Positions 25,598-34,071 of a stretch of DNA of 53,755 bases are shown here, piece after piece. The DNA is taken from contig NZ_FMCH01000431.1 of NCBI RefSeq assembly GCF_900091855.1, positions 1 through 53,755 on the forward strand. The letters run 5' to 3'. Positions within the stretch are counted from its first letter, which is position 1; every line of letters begins with the position of its first letter. This DNA comes from Streptomyces sp. DvalAA-14 (lineage in GTDB: Bacteria > Actinomycetota > Actinomycetes > Streptomycetales > Streptomycetaceae). A program made the translations under genes and the position numbers. The notes under the pieces are model-generated. The model was given only the letters and a program-made list of their open reading frames with translations. It was not told the DNA's origin and made no database searches.

Positions 25598-25637
25598 GGG
25601 ACGGCCGGGACGAACACGAGGGCGGGTGGAGGAGACA

Positions 25638-26432
25638 GTGCCGGAGGACCAGGGCGGCCCCCTCGGTGATCTGCGCTATCGGCGGGTGGCGGCCGAACTC
25701 CGCCGGGCCATCGTGGCCGGCGAGTACGCCTCCGGGGCCAAGCTGCCGCCCGAGGGGACCCTGGCCGAGCGCTACGGAGTCTCCCGGGGAACGGTCCGGC
25801 ACGCACTGGATGTGCTGCGTTCCGACGGGCTGGTCACCTCGCGGCGCGGGACCCGGCGTACCGTGCTCGGCGGCTCGCCCGCGCAGAGCTTCGCGGAACT
25901 GCTGAGCTTCACCAACTGGGCGCGCTCCATCGGCGAGCAGCCGGGCGGCCGGGTGGACCGCATCGTACGGCGGCCGGCCGAGCAGGCCGAGGCCGATCAG
26001 TTGGGGCTGGCGCCGCGGGCCGAGGTGTACCAGGTACTGCGGGTCCGGACGCTGTCCGGCCAGCCGGTCATGGTCGAACGGACCCTCTACCCGGCCCGGG
26101 TGGGCGTGCTGGTGGCCGAACTGCCGCCCGACGCGGTCTCCCACACCGAGGCGCTGGTCGGCCGGGGCGTGCTGTTCACCGACGCCGACCACACCATCGA
26201 CCTCGCCTGGGCCGACGCCGACGACGCCCGCCTCCTGGACTGCCCGGCCGGACAGGTGCTGCTGTGCGAGCGGCGCCGTACGACCGATCCGGCCGGCGTG
26301 CCGGTCGAGTGGTCCGAGGACCGCTATCTGCCCGGCACCGTCGCCTTCACCGTGCACAACTCGGTGGCCGCCTCCACGCTGGGCCGCCGGCACAGCCCGC
26401 GCACGGCGCCCGGCGGGGCCGAGGAGTCCTGA
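25638..26432 (+). CDS. GntR family regulator, HutC/UTRA type (264 aa)
   Basis: N-terminal winged helix-turn-helix of the GntR family (LRYRRVAAELRRAIVAGEY, then KLPPEGTLAERYGVSRGTVR and ALDVLRSDGLVTSRRGTRR) followed by a UTRA ligand-binding domain (about residues 90-245, with EVYQVLRVRTLSGQPVMVER, and PVEWSEDRYLPGTVAF near the end). The HutC subgroup includes phosphonate regulators such as PhnF. The GTG at 25638 has GGAGG five bases upstream; the GTG at 25626 is less likely. It is convergent with the fused phosphonate oxygenase gene, whose promoter carries a GntR-type palindrome at 28180-28201, so it is the probable local repressor. Confidence 0.9.
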   Translation: MPEDQGGPLGDLRYRRVAAELRRAIVAGEYASGAKLPPEGTLAERYGVSRGTVRHALDVLRSDGLVTSRRGTRRTVLGGSPAQSFAELLSFTNWARSIGEQPGGRVDRIVRRPAEQAEADQLGLAPRAEVYQVLRVRTLSGQPVMVERTLYPARVGVLVAELPPDAVSHTEALVGRGVLFTDADHTIDLAWADADDARLLDCPAGQVLLCERRRTTDPAGVPVEWSEDRYLPGTVAFTVHNSVAASTLGRRHSPRTAPGGAEES

Positions 26433-26474
26433 CCGGCCCCGCCCCGGCCGCCCGCGGGCACCGCCCCGGCGCCG

Positions 26475-28166
26475 CTACCCGCGCAGCAGCGCGGTGAGCA
26501 GCGGCAGGAAGTGCTCGAACGGCGGGGTGGCCGCGTCCGCGTCCTTCGCCTCCTCGTCCCAGCGGCGGACGGCGACCGCGTTCGCCGCACCCGGCAGCGC
26601 CGCGAACGCGGCCGCCTGGGCCGGCGTCATCTCGCCGCCCTGGACCCGCAAGGTGTACCGCGACGCCTCGGACAAGGTGGCCCCGTACGTGGGATCCACC
26701 GCGCACAGGTAGCGCTTGGCGGCCACGTGCAGCCGCACCGGCTCGGTGACCTCGGACCCGAACCAGCGGCCCAGCAGGTCGGCCCCGGTGTGGCTGTGCC
26801 GGTTGTCGGTACCGGCCATCAGATCCTGGCCGGTGACGGCGCCCTCGAGATGGCCGACGTCGTGCAGCAGGGCCGCGGCCACCAGGTGCGGCGGCGCGCC
26901 GGCCGCCTCGGCCCGCATCCCCGCCTGCAGCATGTGCTGGGCCATGGTGACGGACTCGCCCAGGTACTCCGCCGCGCCCGCTCCGGCGAACAGCTCCGCC
27001 AACGGCTCGAGGGTGTCCGCGCGCCGCAGGACGGCCAGGGTGCTCGCCAGGCCGTCGAGGTCGGCGTAGCAGCCCTGGAGGTGCCGCGCGCCGTCCTGCG
27101 CGAAAGCGGTGCGGGCGTGCAGCAGCCGGGTGTTGTCGAACACCAGGCAGTCGCCCGGCCGCAGCCGCAGGTCCAGTTGCAGCTCCGGGCGCAGCAGCAG
27201 TTCGGCGAAGGTCCGGTAGGCGGTGTAGAACGCCTCCAGTTCGGGCGCCGGCAGCCGCAGCGTGCTGATCGAGCGGTTGTTGAAGCGCACCTCGCGCACC
27301 CGCCCGAGGCAGTCGGTACCGATCAGCGGCCGGTCCGCGCGCAGTTCGGCCCCCGCGTCCCGGAAGACGAACGGCACGGGCGTACGGGTGAGGATCTCGA
27401 ACGCCGCCGGGTCCTGCGTGCGCAGCAGCGAGGCCGCCGCGAAGCCGTCCACCAGACCGGTCTCGCCGCCCTGCGCGTCATTGGCCAGGCAGTGCAGGAG
27501 CTGGATCGTCGGGACGGGGTCGCGGTACGGGTTGTCGGTGTGCGGCGTGATGCGGGCCGAGGTGAAGGCGAGGTTGTTGGGGTCGGGCTCGACCCGTACG
27601 TCGAAGAGCTTGCCGTAGTTGGTCTCGCGGACGTGGCCGAAGGTCTCCGCCACGGCGAGCACCTGGCCCTCGGCCCGCGGTACCCGCCGCAGCAGCATGA
27701 AGCCGAGCCGCAGGACGGCCTCCAGCATCCGTGCCCGCGTGCCCGGCTCGTCGAGATACGCGTCCCAGTCGGTCTGCGGCAGCCGTCCGGCGAGGTCGCC
27801 GGCCACCCACAGCTCCTTGCCGTCCTCGGTCCGCCGGTCCCCGTGCGAAGCCCCGTCCGGGCGGTTGGCCTCCAGCCAGGCCAGCGGATACGTCGAGTGG
27901 TGTCCGTCCGGGGCCCAGAGCACCTCGACCGACGCTGCCGCGCCGGGCTCACCGGCGGCTTCGTCGGTGGCGGCGCCGGTGGGGGTGCCGGTGGGGGTGC
28001 CGTCGGGGATGCCGGTGGCGGCTTCGACACGCAGGCCGGCCGGCAGGGAGCTGATCTGGAACAGCTTCTGTCCGGAGCGGGGGTCGCGGCAGTCGGCGCA
28101 CGGACAGTTGTCGCGAAGCCACATCACCGGAAGGTCGTCGATCGGGAAGCTGAGCGGGGTGGGCAC
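26475..28166 (-). CDS. Fused Fe(II)/2-oxoglutarate hydroxylase and HD-type mixed-valent diiron oxygenase, TmpA-TmpB-like (563 aa)
   Basis: Two enzymes in one chain. Residues 1-100 are the gamma-butyrobetaine-hydroxylase-like N-terminal domain, with probable zinc ligands Cys21, Cys23, Cys26 and His89/90. Residues 140-375 form a TauD-type dioxygenase with iron ligands His209, Asp211 and His350, and Arg361 for 2-oxoglutarate. Residues 398-563 form a PhnZ-like HD domain with Tyr401 and Glu404 (substrate/O2 gating pair), His411, His435-Asp436, His457, His480, Lys484 and Asp537. TmpA and TmpB hydroxylate and then cleave 2-trimethylaminoethylphosphonate to glycine betaine and phosphate; PhnY*/PhnZ do the analogous job on aminoethylphosphonate, but PhnY* is of another family. 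A low-complexity GTPTG insertion lies at 55-78. The GTG start follows GAGGAG at five bases. Substrate assignment is inference. Confidence 0.88.
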   Translation of the reverse strand: MPTPLSFPIDDLPVMWLRDNCPCADCRDPRSGQKLFQISSLPAGLRVEAATGIPDGTPTGTPTGAATDEAAGEPGAAASVEVLWAPDGHHSTYPLAWLEANRPDGASHGDRRTEDGKELWVAGDLAGRLPQTDWDAYLDEPGTRARMLEAVLRLGFMLLRRVPRAEGQVLAVAETFGHVRETNYGKLFDVRVEPDPNNLAFTSARITPHTDNPYRDPVPTIQLLHCLANDAQGGETGLVDGFAAASLLRTQDPAAFEILTRTPVPFVFRDAGAELRADRPLIGTDCLGRVREVRFNNRSISTLRLPAPELEAFYTAYRTFAELLLRPELQLDLRLRPGDCLVFDNTRLLHARTAFAQDGARHLQGCYADLDGLASTLAVLRRADTLEPLAELFAGAGAAEYLGESVTMAQHMLQAGMRAEAAGAPPHLVAAALLHDVGHLEGAVTGQDLMAGTDNRHSHTGADLLGRWFGSEVTEPVRLHVAAKRYLCAVDPTYGATLSEASRYTLRVQGGEMTPAQAAAFAALPGAANAVAVRRWDEEAKDADAATPPFEHFLPLLTALLRG

Positions 28167-28179
28167 GTTCTCTCCTCGG

Positions 28180-28201
28180 AAAAGTTGTATAGCCAACTTT
28201 T
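28180..28201. promoter_or_regulatory. Palindrome AAAAGTTG-N6-CAACTTTT, candidate GntR operator
   Basis: Perfect 8-bp arms around TATAGC, 13 bases upstream of the fused oxygenase start and overlapping a likely -10 (TATACA on the minus strand). The symmetry and AT-rich centre match HutC/PhnF-type operators. The GntR gene at 25638 is the obvious candidate regulator. Confidence 0.6.
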
Positions 28202-28397
28202 CGAACCGTCGCAGGCGCGGGCGACCGGTGGGAAACCCCGGTGTGGCCACCGGGTGAACCCTGCCCGCCGGAGCCGGCCGGAGCGGGTCCGGGCCGGGCC
28301 TCCCGGGTCCGCGGGGCCCGTCCGCGGGCGGGCGTAGACTCCCGAGAAGATGAAGGCTCATTCATTGCGTGGTCATGGAACGTGCGGAAGGCGGCCG

Positions 28398-28889
28398 ATG
28401 GCGGGCATGGGAGCGCCGCAGCGGGTGCTGTGGACGGCGGCCGCGGCCGGGCTCGCGGTGGACCAGGTGACCAAGGCCGTCGCCGCGGTGGCCGTCGAGG
28501 GTCACCCGCCGGTGCGCCTCCTGGGCGGCGCGTTGACCTTCACCGCCTTCCGCAACTCCGGTGCGGCCGGCTCCTTCGCCCCGCACGCCACCCTCGTCTT
28601 CACCGCGCTGGCCATCGGCGTACTCGCCTTCATCGTCCGCACGGCGCCGTCCCTGCGGTCCACCGGCTGGGGAGTCGGACTCGGGCTGATCTTCGCCGGC
28701 GCGGGCGGCAACCTCGCCGACCGCCTCTTCCGCACCCCCGGATTCGGCCGCGGCGCCGTCCTGGACTTCATCCAGATCGGCCACTCCGGCATCTTCAACC
28801 TCAGCGACCAGTGCGTGACCGCCGGAGCACTGACCGTCCTGGTGCAGACCTTCCGCGGGGTGCCGCTCAGGTCGAGCGAGGCCCACTGA
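28398..28889 (+). CDS. Signal peptidase II (LspA)-like protein (163 aa)
   Basis: Integral membrane aspartyl protease that removes lipoprotein signal peptides. Diagnostic features are VDQVTKAVA in the first helix, FRNSGAAGSF (the N-x-G-A-A segment), GNLADRLFR with Asp108 and LDFIQIGHSGIFNLSDQ with Asp137, the two catalytic aspartates. Hydrophobic segments at about 10-25, 63-81, 91-108 and 138-152 give the expected four helices. The start at 28398 has GGAAGG six bases upstream; ATG 28350 is in frame and possible. It stands alone, away from any ileS-like neighbour, so it is probably an accessory paralogue. A predicted Tat lipoprotein gene lies next to it. Confidence 0.88.
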   Translation: MAGMGAPQRVLWTAAAAGLAVDQVTKAVAAVAVEGHPPVRLLGGALTFTAFRNSGAAGSFAPHATLVFTALAIGVLAFIVRTAPSLRSTGWGVGLGLIFAGAGGNLADRLFRTPGFGRGAVLDFIQIGHSGIFNLSDQCVTAGALTVLVQTFRGVPLRSSEAH

Positions 28890-28939
28890 CGCGCCGGCCC
28901 CAGAGGCCCCGAAACGGCGGCCGGCCGGCCGCCGAGCGG

Positions 28940-30563
28940 TCAGGCCGGATAGAGGTGCCGCACGTTGTCGCGCGGGGCCGGCTGCCGGGTCGCCGCCGGG
29001 CCCTCGGCGAACGCCCGGAGCAGATTCTCGGTCGTGCGCGTGACGAAACGCCGGGTCCGCGCGTCCATGCCGTGGTCCCGCCCGTCGTCCCGGGTACCCG
29101 CCATCAGTGCCTCGACCCACCGCATCGTCCCGGTGGCGAAGACCCCCCGCGCCGCCCGGCACCGCGTAGTACGCGGAATCCGAGTGGCCGGCCCGCCCGT
29201 CGCACTCCAGCCGGGAGTGCGCGACGATCTCGATCGGCGCGGGCGCCGGGAAATGGGGCACCACCCGGTCGTACTCCACACCCACCAGGTGGTCGAAGCT
29301 CTCGCCCCGCCCGACACCGGTACCGGCGAACAGCCAGTGGTCGGGACGCTCGACGGTGTAGGCGGCGTCGGTCGGGAAGCCGTCGTAGATCACACCGGTC
29401 AGCGACGACTCCGGATCGGCGGCCGGGTGGCTGCGGAAGTCGGTGGTCGCCATCGTGGGGTGGTCCGCGAGATACGGGTCGGCCGCGAAGTCGTTCTTGT
29501 AGCAGACCACCGTGCGGGCCGGGCCGCCCGGGCCCGGCTCCAGCCGCACCCGCCGGAAGCAGGTGTTGGCGCCGAGGAAGGCCAGATTGGTTCCCGCGTC
29601 GCGGGCGGCGGTGACATGCCGCCGCTGCTCGGGCGTCCAGTACTCGTCGTGCCCGAGAGCCACCGCCGTGGTCGCGCCGCGCAGCACACCCGGCGAACGG
29701 TGCACGTCCAGCCCGGTGGTGTACGCCAGCGGAATGCCCAGCCGCTCCGCCAGCACCACCACCGCCCGCTCGTAGACCAGGAACTTCTCCGCGCCGCTCC
29801 GGTCGTACGGCCGGTCGAAGGTGACCGCCGTCGAGCGGTAGGCGTAGGCGCCGCCCTGGCCCTTGTAGAGGCTGTAACCGCCCCACAGGTTGTACGCCTG
29901 CCAGGTCGTCGGGGCATGCATCAGCACCGTCTTGCCGGCGCCGCTGGCCGAGCGGACGATGAGCGGGACGTACCGTTGGTGGCCGTTGTCGGCGTCCAGC
30001 CGCAGCAGGTAGGCGCCTTCGGGCCAGCCGTCGGTGCGGATCCGCAGCGTCGGCTCCCAGTCGGCCCGGATCGTACGGGTGGGGACGAACAACTGCGGGC
30101 GGCTCTGCGCCCGGCCCGCCACCCGGCCCGAACTCCACACCCGCCGGGCCTGCGCACCGCCGTACCAGCCGACGCGGTAGGCCGACACGCGCAGCACGGA
30201 CGCGGTGGTCGACACGTGGAGCGTGAACTCCTCGCCGGGCAGCACGCTGGCCTTGTCGGTGTACCCCTGGACCGCGCCGGCCGGGCCGGTCGAACGCAGG
30301 CGCCAGTCGGCGTCGTCCGCCCGTTCCCACGTCCCGCCGGAGGGGGGCGACGAGGGGGTCGCGCCACGGCCGTCGCCGCCGGCGTCGCATCCGGCCACCG
30401 CCCCGACCGCGGTGGCCGCGGCGCCGGCCGCGACAGCACCGAGGAAATGCCGTCGCCCGAGCGGCCCGCCGCCGCGTGCCTCGCCCTCCCCGCCGCCGCT
30501 CTCGCCGCCGCCGGGTTCGCCGCGTTCTCCGCCGGTTTCGCGGCCCGTGCCCCCGTCACCCAT
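28940..30563 (-). pseudogene. N,N-dimethylformamidase large-subunit-like Tat lipoprotein, one-base frameshift
   Basis: An exported protein of the N,N-dimethylformamidase beta-subunit C-terminal domain family, about 540 residues once one frameshift is repaired. The N terminus has a twin-arginine motif (GRRHFLG) and a lipobox ending VAGC. The body contains VSAYRVGWYGG, TWQAYNLWGGYSLYKGQGG, VALGHDEYWTPEQRRHV and LAFLGANTCFRRVRLEPGPGG. In frame it reads to GHSDSAYYAVPGGAG and then diverges; a one-base shift in the run of six C at 29143-29148 restores VFATGTMRWVEALMAGT and a normal C terminus ending at 28940. ATG 30563 has GGAGG seven bases upstream. With the homopolymer context a sequencing error is at least as likely as a real mutation. 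The enzymatic activity of this family is unproven. Confidence 0.8.
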
Positions 30564-30751
30564 CGCCCGGCCTCCGCTCCGTCCCGCCCGGTTGTGCCCG
30601 ATCTCGTCCTGCCAGCACATCCTGCGACGGGCCGCCCGGCCTTGCGGCCCCGGGCGGCCCGGACATGACCGGCCGTCAGGCTGATGGACGCATCCGGGGA
30701 CGGGAGTACGGATTCGGCGACGGCGGTGCGGGACTCCCGCCGCGGGCTGCC

Positions 30752-31279
30752 TCAGCCGCCCGACGCCTTCTGCTGGGCCAGGAACCGCGCACGCTTCCGG
30801 ATGACCGCCGCGGCGCCCACCGCTGAGGCGGTGAAGGCCGTCGCGAGGACCCAGGGGCGGTTCAGGCAATGACCGGTGAGCTCGTCGAGCGAGAAGCGGC
30901 CGGGGCCGGCCAGGCCCAGGGATGCGGCGGTCCAGCCGAGCAGCCCGGGGTGTTCGAGACCGCCGCTGGCATTGAAGAAGCCGGCCGGCAGGTGCAGGGA
31001 CACCGCCGCGGCCATCCCGCCGGCCGCCGCCGCGCCCGCGGCCGGCGTGGCCAGGCCCAGCGCCAGCAGCGCGCCGCCGCCCGTCTCGGCCAGCCCGGAG
31101 GCGAGGGCGGACTCCCGACCGGGACGGAAGCCCATCTGCTCCATGCCCTCGGCGGCGGCGCCCAGACCGCCCCCGCCGAACCAGCCGAACAGCTTCTGCG
31201 TGCCGTGCGCGAACAGCACCGAGCCCGCGCCGAGGCGCAGCGCGAGCAGTCCGAGATCCGTGCGATACGCGACGGCCAT
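30752..31279 (-). CDS. DoxX family membrane protein (175 aa)
   Basis: Small integral membrane protein of the DoxX family. The N-terminal LALRLGAGSVLFAHGTQKLFGWFGGGGL is diagnostic, followed by three more hydrophobic stretches (ETGGGALLALGLATPAAG, a second near 85-100, and WVLATAFTASAVGAAAV). Related proteins take part in thiol and oxidative stress complexes, but many have no assigned role. The C-terminal RKRARFLAQQKASGG is a positive cytoplasmic tail. Confidence 0.88.
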   Translation of the reverse strand: MAVAYRTDLGLLALRLGAGSVLFAHGTQKLFGWFGGGGLGAAAEGMEQMGFRPGRESALASGLAETGGGALLALGLATPAAGAAAAGGMAAAVSLHLPAGFFNASGGLEHPGLLGWTAASLGLAGPGRFSLDELTGHCLNRPWVLATAFTASAVGAAAVIRKRARFLAQQKASGG

Positions 31280-31480
31280 GGCCGGTCCTCTCCTGGAGCG
31301 TGTGCTGATGTCCTGGACACCGGCTGCAGCGCTGCGAGCCGACTGCTCCAGTCTCGGTACTTCCCGGCGCCGCGCCTCACCGCGCGGTCCGATCGGGCTA
31401 ACCGGCCGGACTCGAAACCGGCGCTTGCTTCACTTCACCATCTGTTGACACACCAGCAGCAGAGGCGCACCATCCTGTGC

Positions 31481-31496
31481 GGGAGAGCGCTCTCCC
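31481..31496. promoter_or_regulatory. LacI-type palindrome GGGAGAGCGCTCTCCC upstream of DUF1996
   Basis: A perfect 16-bp palindrome with the central AGCGCT typical of LacI/GalR operators and close to the CebR box that controls polysaccharide hydrolases in Streptomyces. It lies 78 bases upstream of the secreted DUF1996 gene. An identical copy is found after that gene at 32709-32724. Confidence 0.65.
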
Positions 31497-31573
31497 ACCG
31501 GTCCGCGGGCGCCATCATGCCTGGCTGCCGGTGACCGGACGCGATCCCTTCACCCCCCACACAGGAGGTCTTC

Positions 31574-32665
31574 ATGGCACGCAGATTGAGAAAGGGCCCC
31601 GGACTGCTCATCGCCCTGGCGCTGTTCGCCGTCGGCGGCGGGGCCGCCCTGACGGCGAACGCGTCGGCCGGCACCGCCGTCGCGTCCCCGTCCGCCGGTC
31701 ACCAGCAGGCAATGGCGATGTCCATGCCCGCGTCCACCCAGACGTCGGGGGACGACCCGGACGGCGACGGCTACATCATGGCCAACCCGCCGGTCACCGG
31801 CGTCACGCCCTCCACGTACGAGCCGCCGCACGCGTACTTCCACGAGTTCCAGGCCAAGTGCGCGCCCTCGCACACCGCGCCCGACGACCCGATCGTCTTC
31901 CCCGGGCAGCCGGGCAAGTCGCACGACCACACCTTTATGGGCAACGTGAGCACCAACGCCAACTCGGTCACCGCTTCCCTGGAGGCGGCGAGCGGGACCA
32001 CCTGCCTGGCCCCCGGCGACAAGTCGGCCTACTGGATGCCGAGTCTGTACAACGGCACCCAGAAGATCCTGCCGCTGGGTCCGCAGACGATCTACTACAA
32101 GTCGGCGATCAACGACTACACCAGCGTGCGGCCCTTCCCCAAGGGCCTGCGCTTCGTGGTCGGCAGCCCCACGCAGACCCAGGACGAGTTCAAGAACCTC
32201 AAGGGCACGGTGGAGGGATGGGAGTGCGGAAACAGCTACAAGAACTACAACTTCCCGCCCACCTGTCCGAACACCCCTGACACCCAGCTCAACCTGCGTC
32301 TCCAGGCGCCGAGTTGCTGGGACGGCATCCACCTGGACACCCCGGACCACAAGAGCCACATGGCCTACCCGGTGGCCGGCGGCGCCAACGCGAACGTCTG
32401 CCCGGCCGACCACCCGGTGGCCCTGCCGATGATCGAGTTCAAGATGGCGTGGCCGGTCAACGGCGACATGTCGCAGGTGAGTCTGGCCAGCGGCGCCGGC
32501 TTCTCGTTCCACTACGACTTCTTCGCGGACTGGGACAACGCCACGCAGGCCGCGATGGTCACGCACTGCATCAACGGCGGCCTCCAGTGCGACGACCACG
32601 GTTACGACCAGTCGCAGCCGGGCAAGGGCGCGGTGCTCGACAGCAATTACCGGCTGATTCACTGA
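31574..32665 (+). CDS. Secreted DUF1996 domain protein (363 aa)
   Basis: Exported protein with an N-terminal signal peptide (MARRLRKGPGLLIALALFAV, cleavage near residue 30 after ANA) and a DUF1996 domain from about residue 85. Characteristic segments are HAYFHEFQAKCAPSHTAPDD, GKSHDHTFMGN, SAYWMPSLYNG, WDGIHLDTPDHKSHMAY and MIEFKMAWPVNGD. Several Cys residues suggest disulfides. DUF1996 proteins are common secreted proteins of fungi and actinobacteria. GGAGG lies at 31562-31566, seven bases from the ATG. Control by a LacI-type carbohydrate regulator is likely from the flanking palindromes, which points to growth on a polysaccharide. The biochemical activity is unknown. Confidence 0.9.
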   Translation: MARRLRKGPGLLIALALFAVGGGAALTANASAGTAVASPSAGHQQAMAMSMPASTQTSGDDPDGDGYIMANPPVTGVTPSTYEPPHAYFHEFQAKCAPSHTAPDDPIVFPGQPGKSHDHTFMGNVSTNANSVTASLEAASGTTCLAPGDKSAYWMPSLYNGTQKILPLGPQTIYYKSAINDYTSVRPFPKGLRFVVGSPTQTQDEFKNLKGTVEGWECGNSYKNYNFPPTCPNTPDTQLNLRLQAPSCWDGIHLDTPDHKSHMAYPVAGGANANVCPADHPVALPMIEFKMAWPVNGDMSQVSLASGAGFSFHYDFFADWDNATQAAMVTHCINGGLQCDDHGYDQSQPGKGAVLDSNYRLIH

Positions 32666-32708
32666 GCCTCGGTGGTGAGCGCTTTCCCAGGGGCCTGCCG
32701 GGCTCTGC

Positions 32709-32724
32709 GGGAGAGCGCTCTCCC
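32709..32724. promoter_or_regulatory. Second LacI-type palindrome GGGAGAGCGCTCTCCC
   Basis: An identical 16-bp copy of the palindrome at 31481, placed 44 bases after the DUF1996 stop and 271 bases before the thaumatin-like gene. A partial site (TGAGCGCTTTCCC, centre near 32680) sits just before it. It could serve the thaumatin-like gene or allow looping with the upstream copy. Confidence 0.55.
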
Positions 32725-32806
32725 TGTTCTGCCGAGACCGACCGAGCCCTGCCGTGCCCTGCCGCCCGGGTGGTCCGCGGGCGGCGGCCGGCCGGTGGGG
32801 GTCTTC

Positions 32807-32873
32807 GGTTGGTTCCCCGCCCCTAGCGGGGAACCAACCGCGCCGGGGACAGCCGGGCGTCGGGGCTTTTTTT
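32807..32873 (+). terminator. Intrinsic terminator: 14-bp hairpin plus downstream T-run
   Basis: Perfect arms GGTTGGTTCCCCGC (32807-32820) and GCGGGGAACCAACC (32826-32839) with a five-base loop, then a run of T starting near 32867, about 27 bases after the stem. It terminates transcription from the DUF1996 gene before the thaumatin-like gene. Confidence 0.7.
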
Positions 32874-32979
32874 GTTATTCGGCGCGCATCGGGCCGGTCT
32901 CCTACGGGTGGGGCCACCGGTCGGCGGTGGGCCGGATGCAGTGGTGGCCAGTCCTGGCCGCTGTTGGGGAGTGGTGCGT

Positions 32980-34071
32980 GTGTCGGGTCGTCGGCGTTCC
33001 GGGCGTCATGGGCGGGCGAGGCGCCGGGTCGGTCTCGTGGCCGTGGGGCTCTTCGCGTGCCTGGCCGTCGTCGCGGCGGTGTTCCTGGCCGGCGCGCAGG
33101 GCGACGGCGGCGCGGGCAGCCGGGCGGCGGTCGCCGACCCGGGGACCTCGGCAAGCACCGCGACCAGCGGCACGGCCACAGCCACGGTCGCCGTACCGTC
33201 GCCTTCGCCGTCGAAGACACCCGCCCGCCCCACCCCGAGCCGGACCCCGGCTTCCGCGACATCCCGCCCCGCGCGAAGCGCTCCCGCCCGCAAAGGCGGG
33301 GCCGCCGTTCCCACCGGCCGGGCGGCGGGCGGCAGCACCAAGGGTTCTACGCTCCATCCGGGCCCGGGGGAGCGGACCCTCACCCTGGTCAACCGGCTGA
33401 ACCAGACGATCTGGCCCGCGATCGCCGCCGACCCGGCGCACCCCGTCGCGGCCACCGGATGGGTGCTGGCCCCCGGTGCCAGCCTGAGTTTCCTGATCCC
33501 CGACCACTGGGACGTGCGGGTCTGGGCGCGCACCGGCTGCGTGTTCAACGCGGCCGGTACCGGACACTGCGTGACCGGGGACTGCGCCGGCCACTTCCAG
33601 TGCGGCCGGACCTGGGGCGAATTCCCGTCCACGCTGGCGGAGTTCAACCTCAACGCCTGGAACGGGATGGACTTCTACGACGTCAGCCTGGTCGAGGGCA
33701 ACAACCTGCCGATGTGGATCAACAACTCCGGCGGCAGCTCGCCCGACAAGATCGACGCCAACGGCTGCTCCGCGGCCGGCTGCACCCACGACGCCAACGC
33801 GAGCTGCCCCAAGGTGATGCAGCGCGTCCGGGGCGGCGCGGTGGTCGCCTGTCTCAGCGCCTGCCTGGTCTACGGCACCGACCAGACCTGCTGCACCGGC
33901 GCTTACGCCAGCCGCCCGGCCTGCGTCCCCTCGACCTGGCCCACCGACTCCGCCGCCGTCTTCAAGAAGGCCGAACCCTTCGCGTACTCCTACGTCAACG
34001 ACGACGCGACCAGCGTGCTCACCTGCTCGGGCGAATGCGATTACCGGATCACCTGGGGCGTCAGCCCCTGA
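32980..34071 (+). CDS. Thaumatin-like family protein, membrane-anchored or secreted (363 aa)
   Basis: An N-terminal basic segment and a hydrophobic helix (about residues 17-38, VGLVAVGLFACLAVVAAVFL) are followed by a Ser/Thr/Pro/Ala-rich linker to about residue 125, then a thaumatin domain. It begins with RTLTLVNRLNQTIWPAIAAD and contains WVLAPGASLSFLIPDHWDV, GRTWGEFPSTLAEFNLNAW, MDFYDVSLVEGNNLPMWI and a Cys-rich end (YGTDQTCCTGAYASRPAC). About sixteen Cys residues fit the eight-disulfide thaumatin fold. Plant members act on glucans or fungal membranes; bacterial roles are not established. The GTG at 32980 has GGGGA nine bases upstream. With the DUF1996 gene it forms a small secretome patch. 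Confidence 0.88.
   Translation: MSGRRRSGRHGRARRRVGLVAVGLFACLAVVAAVFLAGAQGDGGAGSRAAVADPGTSASTATSGTATATVAVPSPSPSKTPARPTPSRTPASATSRPARSAPARKGGAAVPTGRAAGGSTKGSTLHPGPGERTLTLVNRLNQTIWPAIAADPAHPVAATGWVLAPGASLSFLIPDHWDVRVWARTGCVFNAAGTGHCVTGDCAGHFQCGRTWGEFPSTLAEFNLNAWNGMDFYDVSLVEGNNLPMWINNSGGSSPDKIDANGCSAAGCTHDANASCPKVMQRVRGGAVVACLSACLVYGTDQTCCTGAYASRPACVPSTWPTDSAAVFKKAEPFAYSYVNDDATSVLTCSGECDYRITWGVSP

Noticed and set aside
26511..28337. Long plus-strand frame opposite the phosphonate oxygenase
   Set aside because: Shadow frame; all catalytic residues of two known families are on the minus strand.
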